Assembly: GCF_011039205.1 (NCBI RefSeq)
Contig: NZ_JAAKEL010000003.1
Coordinates: forward strand, 62,001-126,000
Source: Dysgonomonas sp. ZJ279
Lineage (GTDB): Bacteria > Bacteroidota > Bacteroidia > Bacteroidales > Dysgonomonadaceae
Length of the DNA stretch: 64,000 nt
Direction of reading: 5' to 3'
The notes beneath the pieces are model-generated. The model was not told the origin of the DNA. It searched no databases and saw only the letters and a program-made list of their open reading frames with translations. The stretch's first letter is position 1. Every line of letters starts with the position of its first letter. Below are positions 54,359-61,456 of the stretch, one piece after another. Both the position numbers and the translations under genes were made by a program.

Positions 54359-55747
54359 ATGAGTACATTGGTAGCTATCTCGGGACTGGGTATTGTATGC
54401 CTTCTGTTAGAGATTTTAAATCTAAGAAAAATCCTTGTGCCTGTAGTCCTTCTGGGGTTAGTAGGTATATTAGGTATGACTATTACCGAATTTTATTTGG
54501 GAGAGCCGTTTATTGGATCCGACAAATATAATATGATTGTTAGTACAGGCTATTCGCAAGGTTTTTCTATATTATTTATCATTCTCGCAATCTTCATAAT
54601 TGTGATGAGTCCTAAATTTTATCAGGAGAAAATAACTAAGATAGCCGACTATGTAGCTATTAAGGTATTTCTTTTAGCCGGAGCAGTTGCTATGGTTTCG
54701 TTCGGAAACATGGCAATGTTCTTTCTTGGAATAGAAGTATTGTCAATTGCCGCCTATGTATTGGCTTCTAGTGAACCGAAAAACCTAAGAAGTAACGAAG
54801 CAGGTATGAAGTACTTTATAATGGGTGCATTCGCTTCTAGTTTCATTTTATTCGGTATTGCTTTGGTATATGGGGCTATCGGGTCTTTCGATCCGAGTGT
54901 AATCGGTAGTGCTGTGGCTTCTCAAAATGGAATCTTACCTTTCTGGTTCGATCTTGGTTTTGCAATGATTATCGTTGGCCTGTTATTTAAGGCTTCTATT
55001 GCTCCTTTCCATTTTTGGGCACCGGACGTATATGAAGGTTCACCGACACTCGTAACAGCATTGATGAGTACCTTAGTTAAGGTGGCGGCAATAGCTACTC
55101 TGTGTAAGATTGTAATTGTTATGACGCCTGGCATCACACCTATGTTCCAGGTTGTGATTATAATTCTCTCGATATTGTCGATGACTGTTGGTAATATAAC
55201 AGCGTTAAGACAGACTAATATTAAGCGTATGATGGCTTATTCGGGTATTTCCCATGCCGGATTCATGATTATGGGATTGTTAGCCGTAGGCGGTCCGAGT
55301 AATAGTGTCTTGTATTATGCTGCTGCCTATTCTTTGGCTGGTGTTGCTGCTTTCGCAGTTATTATGGCTGTGTGTAGAGGTAAGGATAATGAAGATATAT
55401 CTAACTTTAAAGGATTGGCAAAGCGTCAGCCATTGTTAACAGCTGCAATGATTGGAGCACTGCTATCTCTAGGTGGTATACCTATGTTTGCAGGCTTTTT
55501 TGCCAAGTTATTCATGTTTAGCGAAATGTTACAAGCAGGACATTTGATCCTTGTAATATTCGGTATCTTGAATTCTATTGTTGCAGTATATTATTACTTT
55601 GGTATTGTGAATGTAATGTTTGTAAGAGAGAATGAAAATGAACCATTAAAAGTTCCTGCAGAATATAAATTTGTAGCGGTAGCAGCTATTTTGCTGAATT
55701 TACTACTTGGTATCTTCCCTTCTATTATAATGGGATTGAAACTGTAA
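54359..55747 (+). CDS. nuoN: NADH-quinone oxidoreductase subunit N
   Basis: The 462-residue antiporter-like subunit shows the glutamate in GIEVLSIAAYVLAS, APFHFWAPDVYEGSPTLVTA and RQTNIKRMMAYSGISHAGFM. It is the last gene of the complex I operon and is followed by a terminator. Confidence 0.97.
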   Translation: MSTLVAISGLGIVCLLLEILNLRKILVPVVLLGLVGILGMTITEFYLGEPFIGSDKYNMIVSTGYSQGFSILFIILAIFIIVMSPKFYQEKITKIADYVAIKVFLLAGAVAMVSFGNMAMFFLGIEVLSIAAYVLASSEPKNLRSNEAGMKYFIMGAFASSFILFGIALVYGAIGSFDPSVIGSAVASQNGILPFWFDLGFAMIIVGLLFKASIAPFHFWAPDVYEGSPTLVTALMSTLVKVAAIATLCKIVIVMTPGITPMFQVVIIILSILSMTVGNITALRQTNIKRMMAYSGISHAGFMIMGLLAVGGPSNSVLYYAAAYSLAGVAAFAVIMAVCRGKDNEDISNFKGLAKRQPLLTAAMIGALLSLGGIPMFAGFFAKLFMFSEMLQAGHLILVIFGILNSIVAVYYYFGIVNVMFVRENENEPLKVPAEYKFVAVAAILLNLLLGIFPSIIMGLKL

Positions 55748-55769
55748 AGAATAAAGAAATAAAATAGAA

Positions 55770-55803
55770 AAAAGGAGTAAATATATAATTTACTCTTTTT
55801 TTT
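55770..55803 (+). terminator. Terminator of the nuo operon
   Basis: AAAGGAGTAAAT pairs with ATTTACTCTTT (one bulged G), followed by a T run. It lies 23 bases past the nuoN stop codon. Confidence 0.88.
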
Positions 55804-55880
55804 ATTGCTTTGCCGAAAATTTCACTGGTTGAGTATCTTTTTTAATACTTAACTTTTATAGTTTTGTGAGAAGAAATATT

Positions 55881-55908
55881 AAAAGCCTTGTATTTTAAGC
55901 AGGCTTTT
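55881..55908 (+). promoter_or_regulatory. Hairpin in the leader of the small exported protein gene
   Basis: AAAAGCC (55881-55887) pairs with GGCTTTT (55902-55908) around a 14-base loop and is followed by ATTTCC. A TAGTTTTG element at 55859-55866 would start transcription just before it, so the hairpin could act as an attenuator or stabiliser. Confidence 0.4.
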
Positions 55909-55936
55909 ATTTCCTTTGGATAAAAGATGAAATAGT

Positions 55937-56329
55937 ATGAGAAAGTATATACTTTTGTTATTGTTTGCTGTATCGACTTTGGCAAACGCTCAGGTGGTGA
56001 AGAAAGTTACAGTAGGAGATAAGACAATCGAAATATATCGATTGGACGACAACCAACGAAGTAAGCTCGGAACACTGAAGTATGCGAAGGACAAGAAAAA
56101 AAATGCGCAATATATGGAGGAGGTAAGCGATTCTTATTCCAAACTGGAAAAGAATCTTAATCTCTTGTCGAGAAATATTGATCTTTGCAACGACAAAATA
56201 TTAAATGATACCTATAGTTTTTTACGAATCATAGACTACAGACTCGGGTCTGATGCTCCTAACAATAAAGAATTGTTGGCTGAATTTAATTGTTATGCGA
56301 AGTATTATTCAGAATCGAAAGGGCGATAA
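55937..56329 (+). CDS. Small exported protein of unknown function
   Basis: A 130-residue protein with a clear signal peptide (MRKYILLLLFAVSTLANAQ). The mature part is charged and probably helical: a short beta start (VVKKVTVGDKTIEIYRLDD) then long helices with repeated Lys/Glu/Asn and two cysteines about 27 residues apart. No family is recognised. It lies alone between the nuo terminator and the GNAT remnant. Confidence 0.7.
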   Translation: MRKYILLLLFAVSTLANAQVVKKVTVGDKTIEIYRLDDNQRSKLGTLKYAKDKKKNAQYMEEVSDSYSKLEKNLNLLSRNIDLCNDKILNDTYSFLRIIDYRLGSDAPNNKELLAEFNCYAKYYSESKGR

Positions 56330-56344
56330 ATCTGAAAAAGGAGT

Positions 56345-56488
56345 ATGAAAATAAGAAAACTCAGAGGAGATGAGTCCATACCTTACGATTTATTATTGCT
56401 GGCCGACCCATCGCTGGAAATGATAGATCGTATTGAGAATGGTATACAATGTAAGCATATGCTGGTCTTAACGAAAGAACTTTTTTAG
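56345..56488 (+). pseudogene. Internally deleted GNAT acetyltransferase remnant
   Basis: A 47-codon frame from ATG 56345. The first part, MKIRKLRGDESIPYDLLLLA then DPSLEMIDR, is the N-terminus of a GNAT family (AttT/YjdJ-like). It passes directly into IENGIQCKHMLVLTKEL, which resembles the C-terminal ENGIQCxDM end of the same family. The roughly 80-100 residues between, including the acetyl-CoA site, are missing with the frame kept. It is most likely a dead gene after an internal deletion. Confidence 0.65.
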
Positions 56489-56530
56489 TTTTATCTATAT
56501 GTAATATTTAGTTATTATTAATATTTATAA

Positions 56531-56563
56531 TTGACAGATCAACCCAAGAGTTTTCTACCTTTG
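56531..56563 (+). promoter_or_regulatory. Promoter of the 174-residue exported protein
   Basis: TTG (56531-56533), a 22-base spacer and TACCTTTG (56556-56563) fit the Bacteroidota consensus. Transcription would begin near 56569, 30 bases before the ATG at 56599. Confidence 0.6.
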
Positions 56564-56598
56564 CGACTTATTCAAAACATTATAAAGAACAAACATTT

Positions 56599-57123
56599 AT
56601 GAACAGGATTAAACTATTAATCACCTTATTTTTTTGCGTATCAGCCTTAGCATTTTCAAAATCAGATAAGATAAACGACGAGAGTAATAAATTTGAGTTA
56701 CCTATGATCTATGTAACCAATAATACAGTTCAATTTATAGCTGACGATCTCGACCGATATGTAGGAAATCGTAAGAATGGTGTATCGTTTCCTGTTCTGA
56801 AAATGGTTTTTTCGAAACAAGATGAAGCTTTATTTATTCATGTAGTTGCTATCGATAATACATGGTGCAACTTGTTTAATAAAGAAGACAAGATGCTTGG
56901 CTATTTTATCTCGGGTAGCAGATTAATACTTGTGTCTGTTCATGGTGATAATGTTGATCTGGAAGACTTCTTTGTAGTGTCTGAAAAGATGCGTAATTTT
57001 AGCGCCGGAGATCCGACACTTGCTTCAAAAAAGCCTAATCCGTATTGGAAATATAAATATAAAGGAAAAGAAACGGCAATAATAGATTCGGGTAATATGA
57101 CCATATTAGAAAAAAGGAACTGA
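56599..57123 (+). CDS. Exported protein of unknown function, 174 residues
   Basis: A signal peptide (residues 1-20, cleavage near AFS-K) is followed by a mixed alpha/beta domain with no recognised motif; notable segments are PMIYVTNNTVQFIADDLDRY and HVVAIDNTWCNLF. It has its own consensus promoter and a terminator overlapping the stop codon, so it is a single-gene unit. No relation to the alkaline phosphatase on the other strand is evident. Confidence 0.7.
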   Translation: MNRIKLLITLFFCVSALAFSKSDKINDESNKFELPMIYVTNNTVQFIADDLDRYVGNRKNGVSFPVLKMVFSKQDEALFIHVVAIDNTWCNLFNKEDKMLGYFISGSRLILVSVHGDNVDLEDFFVVSEKMRNFSAGDPTLASKKPNPYWKYKYKGKETAIIDSGNMTILEKRN

Positions 57124-57143
57124 TAAATCAGTTCCTTTTTTTA
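57111..57143. terminator. Bidirectional terminator overlapping a stop codon
   Basis: AAGGAACTGAT (57114-57124) pairs exactly with ATCAGTTCCTT (57127-57137) around 2 bases, with A and T runs on either side. The TGA stop of the upstream gene lies inside the left arm. It also serves the convergent phosphatase gene. Confidence 0.85.
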
Positions 57144-57164
57144 TGTCATTATTCAGTTTCTTAT

Positions 57165-58811
57165 TTATAGTTTACCGGCTAGACTGCGAGGGATATAGAA
57201 TGTTTCGTTTTTATCTATATATACCGTTACAGATCTTAGGCTGATCGGTTGATCATTGAGATAGGCAACCGATTTGAAAGCAGGAACAGTCAATGTAACT
57301 TTACCTTTCTTTACCTTCAATACAGGCATATCACCGGTTTTATCAATTGTACATTCCAATCCTTTAAATACATCTGTATGTTTTGCAAATATTTCATTTG
57401 TCATATCGGGTAGAGATGTAGTTAAGCCCAATGCATCAAACAGATACTTATTAATTTCTACGTTTGTATTCATCCCAACAGGAATATCTCCTTGCGGATG
57501 ATAGGCAGCTAAGAAAACTTCTTCGCCTGTGTGTCCGCCACTCGTAAATCCGAAATAGGTATGTGCATCCATTATCTTAGCTATAGACGATGCCATATTC
57601 ACACTATTACTGACCTTCATATAGTCACCTTCTTTATAATTTTGAGAGCTAACAAGTAGCTCGTATTCTTCATTAGAAAGCTCTATTCCTGTATATTCTT
57701 TAAAAACAGATCTGAAATTTTCGGGAGCTGTGTTTAATAGTATTTGCTCTAAAGCTCCGGATGTTCTTTTGTATTTAGATACATTTCCGAATAAGTCTTC
57801 TAAAGTTGCTTTATCGTAACTTTTCAAATCTCTGCGACCAATTGTAAATCCGCTGTTTCCATGATCGGGAAGAATGATAACAGTCGTTTCACCATTTTTC
57901 TTAGCAAAGTCCATAACGGCTGCAACAGCTTTATCGAAAGCCAGATATTCGGTGATGCATCCTATAGCGTCGTTGCCATGAGCAGCCCAGTCAATTTTGC
58001 TGCCTTCGACCATCAGAAAGAATCCTCTTTCGTCTTGAGACAGTCTGTCTAAAGCCTTTTGAGTCATTTCCACTAAAGATGGTATTTTGGTATCGTCACG
58101 GTCAAGATCGTAAGGAAGATCTTTTTCACAAAATAAAGACCATACTTTCTCTTTACCGTTAAAATTGCGGAATGCTTTTATATCATCTTGAATAAGGGTT
58201 GTCCCAGTATTTTTCAAATGTTGTTTTATGTCGTCTGTTAGAATAGAATTTCCACCGCCAAACATTACATCCAGATTATTGTAGGCCATTTGTGAGCCTA
58301 TATATTTGTAGTTTCCTCTGTCATAGTAGTGTGCGGAACAATCTGCAGGAGTAGCATGAGGAAACTCTACGGTTACAACAAGACCGGTCGATTTGTTTTG
58401 CTGATATTTTGCAGCCTCCAATATCGTTGGTAATGGCTGATAAGCCATGCTCGGGTCTACAGGTATTAAATCGTTTTCGAGATCGGCCACCGGATAAATA
58501 GATACATTTCCTGTGCGTTGTGGCATCCCTGTCATGTAGCACGATGTAGTTGGTGCAGAGTCTCCGATAGGAGCATTGGATGAGTGGGTCTTCACTGTTC
58601 CACATATATATGGATCGATTGCCAGATTATTACCTCCCAGTTTATTGTATATCTGATACCATCGAGCCGCTGAAACTACACCGATAGATGTGCCGTCGGG
58701 TATCATTACAATTACATTTTTAGTTGGTCTTACGGGCTTGCGGTATTGCTGTTGTGCCCAGGTGGTCGAAAAAATAAGCAGGAGTATAATACTCAAACAA
58801 GTCTTTTTCAT
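57165..58811 (-). CDS. Alkaline phosphatase, PhoA family, exported
   Basis: With ATG at 58811 the protein has 548 residues and a signal peptide MKKTCLSIILLLIFSTTWAQ. The frame from 58844 adds 11 residues ahead of it. Motifs: VIVMIPDGTSIG for the metal aspartate, GDSAPTTSCYMTG with the phosphorylated serine, FLMVEGSKIDWAAHGND, VIILPDHGNSGF and the late SGGHTGEEV histidine. It releases phosphate from esters in the periplasm. It is a single gene, divergent from surE. Confidence 0.9.
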   Translation of the reverse strand: MKKTCLSIILLLIFSTTWAQQQYRKPVRPTKNVIVMIPDGTSIGVVSAARWYQIYNKLGGNNLAIDPYICGTVKTHSSNAPIGDSAPTTSCYMTGMPQRTGNVSIYPVADLENDLIPVDPSMAYQPLPTILEAAKYQQNKSTGLVVTVEFPHATPADCSAHYYDRGNYKYIGSQMAYNNLDVMFGGGNSILTDDIKQHLKNTGTTLIQDDIKAFRNFNGKEKVWSLFCEKDLPYDLDRDDTKIPSLVEMTQKALDRLSQDERGFFLMVEGSKIDWAAHGNDAIGCITEYLAFDKAVAAVMDFAKKNGETTVIILPDHGNSGFTIGRRDLKSYDKATLEDLFGNVSKYKRTSGALEQILLNTAPENFRSVFKEYTGIELSNEEYELLVSSQNYKEGDYMKVSNSVNMASSIAKIMDAHTYFGFTSGGHTGEEVFLAAYHPQGDIPVGMNTNVEINKYLFDALGLTTSLPDMTNEIFAKHTDVFKGLECTIDKTGDMPVLKVKKGKVTLTVPAFKSVAYLNDQPISLRSVTVYIDKNETFYIPRSLAGKL

Positions 58812-58904
58812 ATTAAAATATTTTTGGTTGTTTATTTCTCTCAAAGTTACTAAATATTAAGTTTACTCAACAAAAGTACCAATAGAGATTTGAAAATATT
58901 GGCG

Positions 58905-58912
58905 TATCTTTG
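58905..58912 (+). promoter_or_regulatory. Candidate -7 element of surE
   Basis: TATCTTTG matches TAnnTTTG, 33 bases before the surE ATG. A TTTG occurs only 12 bases upstream, so the -33 part is not well matched. Confidence 0.5.
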
Positions 58913-58944
58913 TTTCTTAACAAAATAAAAACAAAGTAATAAAT

Positions 58945-59718
58945 ATGACAAAGCAAAAACCTCTGATATTGGTAACAAACGATGATGGTTATCAGGCAAA
59001 AGGTATAAAAGCATTAACTAACAGTTTAAAAGGATTAGGTGAAATAGTAGTTGTAGCTCCGGATGGCCCACGCTCGGGTATGTCGAGCGCCATAACATCC
59101 TTATATCCCATCCGTATTCATTTACTGCAAGAAGAGACTGATTTTAAAATCTATTCGTGTACAGGAACACCTGTCGATTGTATTAAACTTGCAGTAAGCG
59201 AAGTGTTGGATCGTAAACCCGACTTGGTGGTAACAGGTATCAATCATGGTTCGAATGCTTCGGTTGCCGTTCTTTATTCGGGAACAATGGGAGCCGCGAT
59301 GGAAGGTTGTGTATTCAAAATACCATCTATCGGCTTTTCTCTTTTAGACCATTCTATGCATGCTGATTTTTCTACATCTGAAAAGATTACACGACTGTTG
59401 AGCGAAAAGGTATTGGCAGAAGGACTTCCAAAGGGTACATGCCTGAATGTGAATATTCCAAATACAAAAGACCTGAAAGGGATTAAAATATGTCGTCAGA
59501 CATCGGGCAACTGGACAAACGAATTCCAAAAGTCTAAAGACGGATCGTATAAAGATGTGTACTGGTTGACAGGTGAATTTGCAAACGATGAACCGAACGA
59601 TGAGAATACGGACGAACATGTTTTAGCAAGAGATTATGTTTCAGTAGTTCCGGTAAAGATCGATATGACAGATCATAACTATATTAGTACTATAAAATCG
59701 TGGGAGAGTTTAATTTAA
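58945..59718 (+). CDS. surE: 5'/3'-nucleotidase SurE
   Basis: A 257-residue metal-dependent nucleotidase. The N-terminal LVTNDDGYQAKGI with the two metal aspartates, the PDGPRSGMSSAIT segment, and VTGINHGSNAS are the family signature. It hydrolyses nucleoside monophosphates and takes part in stress survival in several bacteria. lpxB follows after 34 bases, so the two are probably co-transcribed. Confidence 0.95.
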   Translation: MTKQKPLILVTNDDGYQAKGIKALTNSLKGLGEIVVVAPDGPRSGMSSAITSLYPIRIHLLQEETDFKIYSCTGTPVDCIKLAVSEVLDRKPDLVVTGINHGSNASVAVLYSGTMGAAMEGCVFKIPSIGFSLLDHSMHADFSTSEKITRLLSEKVLAEGLPKGTCLNVNIPNTKDLKGIKICRQTSGNWTNEFQKSKDGSYKDVYWLTGEFANDEPNDENTDEHVLARDYVSVVPVKIDMTDHNYISTIKSWESLI

Positions 59719-59752
59719 GTCTGTAGACTTTTTCATTACTAAATATGACAAT

Positions 59753-60889
59753 ATGAAATATTTTCTAGTTGCAGGAGAAGCCTCAGGAGATTTGCATGGT
59801 TCGAATCTTATGGCTGCATTGAAAGAGCAAGACCCTGATGCTGAATTTTGTTTTTTTGGTGGCGATCTGATGCAGGCACAGGGTGACAGACTCATAAAAC
59901 ACTATCGGGAGATGGCCTTTATGGGTGTAATACCCGTTTTGCTAAATCTGAGGACTATACTCCGCAATATGAAAATATGTCAGGAGGAAATTGTTAAATT
60001 TCAACCCGATGTGCTTATTCTGATTGATTATCCGGGTTTCAATCTGAAAATAGCCAAATATATAAAGACTCATACTAAAATACCTGTTTATTATTATATT
60101 TCACCTAAAGTGTGGGCATGGAAAGAATATAGGGTGAAGTCCTTTAAGAAGTATGTCGATGAAATGTTCTCAATTTTACCATTCGAGGTAGAGTTTTTTA
60201 AAAAGCATAATTACGATATTAACTACGTCGGTAATCCTACAGTAGACGCTGTCGCTCACTTCAATGCAGAAAATGAGTCGGATACATATGAGCGGTTTAT
60301 AGCAGATAATATGTTGCCAAGTAAGCCTGTTATAGCCTTGTTGGCAGGAAGCCGAAAGCAGGAAATAAAAGATAATTTGCCCTCTATGTTAGAAGCGATT
60401 AAAGGCTTTTCCGAATATCAGGCCGTTATAGCAGGAGCACCGGGTATCGATCCTGATTATTATAAAGAATACATAGGAGATAAGCATTGTAAAATTGTAT
60501 TTGATCAGACTTATCGCCTGCTAAGCCATTCTACCATGGCACTTGTTACATCCGGCACAGCTACTCTTGAAACAGCTCTATTTCGCGTGCCACAGGTTGT
60601 TTGCTATAAGACCCCGATTCCACCTGTTGTATATTGGGTATTTAAGAACTTATTGCATACTAAATATATTTCGCTTGTAAATTTAATTGCTGACAAAACT
60701 GTTGTACAAGAACTATTCGCTAAGTTTTTTTCTGTCGAAGCTATTCGTAACGAAGCCGATAAAATTCTCCATAATGAAGAATATCGCAATAATATGTTAG
60801 CTGGTTACGGTGATGTAATTAGTTTAACAGGTAAACCCGGTGCTTCGCAACACGCAGCGCAGTTGATGATTAGCAAGTTAAGATATTAA
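59753..60889 (+). CDS. lpxB: Lipid-A-disaccharide synthase LpxB
   Basis: A 378-residue GT19 glycosyltransferase joining UDP-2,3-diacylglucosamine and lipid X. The N-terminal FLVAGEASGDLHGSNLMAAL, LIDYPGFNLKIAKY, YYISPKVWAWKEYRVK and the C-terminal TSGTATLETALF are all family-typical. It acts at the inner face of the inner membrane in outer-membrane biogenesis. It follows surE; no terminator was found directly behind it. Confidence 0.96.
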   Translation: MKYFLVAGEASGDLHGSNLMAALKEQDPDAEFCFFGGDLMQAQGDRLIKHYREMAFMGVIPVLLNLRTILRNMKICQEEIVKFQPDVLILIDYPGFNLKIAKYIKTHTKIPVYYYISPKVWAWKEYRVKSFKKYVDEMFSILPFEVEFFKKHNYDINYVGNPTVDAVAHFNAENESDTYERFIADNMLPSKPVIALLAGSRKQEIKDNLPSMLEAIKGFSEYQAVIAGAPGIDPDYYKEYIGDKHCKIVFDQTYRLLSHSTMALVTSGTATLETALFRVPQVVCYKTPIPPVVYWVFKNLLHTKYISLVNLIADKTVVQELFAKFFSVEAIRNEADKILHNEEYRNNMLAGYGDVISLTGKPGASQHAAQLMISKLRY

Positions 60890-60913
60890 ATTCTTTTATT
60901 TTTCATTTCGTGT

Positions 60914-60942
60914 TTTGTTTTATTAAAATTTATTTACATTTG
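60914..60942 (+). promoter_or_regulatory. Promoter candidate downstream of lpxB
   Basis: TTTG (60914-60917), a 17-base spacer and TACATTTG (60935-60942) fit the Bacteroidota consensus. The nearest gene is the SusC-like one 500 bases away, so it would give a long leader or a separate short RNA. Confidence 0.4.
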
Positions 60943-61156
60943 TCATCGAAATAACCGTTTAATTAACCTTTTGATTTAAATATTAACTCTCGTTTTCTTT
61001 TTTTTGCAAAAGAATAATATCTATTTATTGTAATTTATACTATGTCTTACAGATCGAAGAATACCACTGGCTTCTGATGCATTGCAATAATTTAACCTTA
61101 ATTTTCTGTATAAAATCTACTATGAAATGATATCTCTATTTTCAATAAAAATTATC

Positions 61157-61189
61157 TTTATCACCCTTATATTTAACAATATATATTTG
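61157..61189 (+). promoter_or_regulatory. Promoter candidate of the SusC-like gene
   Basis: TATATTTG (61182-61189) matches TAnnTTTG, with TTTA (61157-61160) 21 bases upstream as an imperfect -33 box. Transcription would start near 61195, only about 15 bases before the AG repeat. Confidence 0.45.
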
Positions 61190-61208
61190 GGCAGTAACGC
61201 TTATTTAT

Positions 61209-61273
<65 letters not shown>

Positions 61274-61344
61274 AATTTAGCATATACTTATTTTACACTA
61301 TTACAAAGTTTCGTAAAAAGTACAAATTTACGAACAAATTATAT

Positions 61345-61386
61345 AAGGGATATACATACTCCGGTTTTCGGGTCTGTATATCCCTT
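61345..61386 (+). promoter_or_regulatory. Strong leader hairpin before the SusC-like gene
   Basis: AAGGGATATACA (61345-61356) pairs exactly with TGTATATCCCTT (61375-61386), and the 18-base loop contains a smaller CCG/CGG stem. It is followed by CTTTGC, not a long T run. It may be a weak terminator, an attenuator or an mRNA stabiliser. Confidence 0.55.
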
Positions 61387-61456
61387 CTTTGCTATGCCTA
61401 TTATTAGGATTTATCCATATATTTTTTAAACTAATCACTAACCTTAATTTGAGAAA

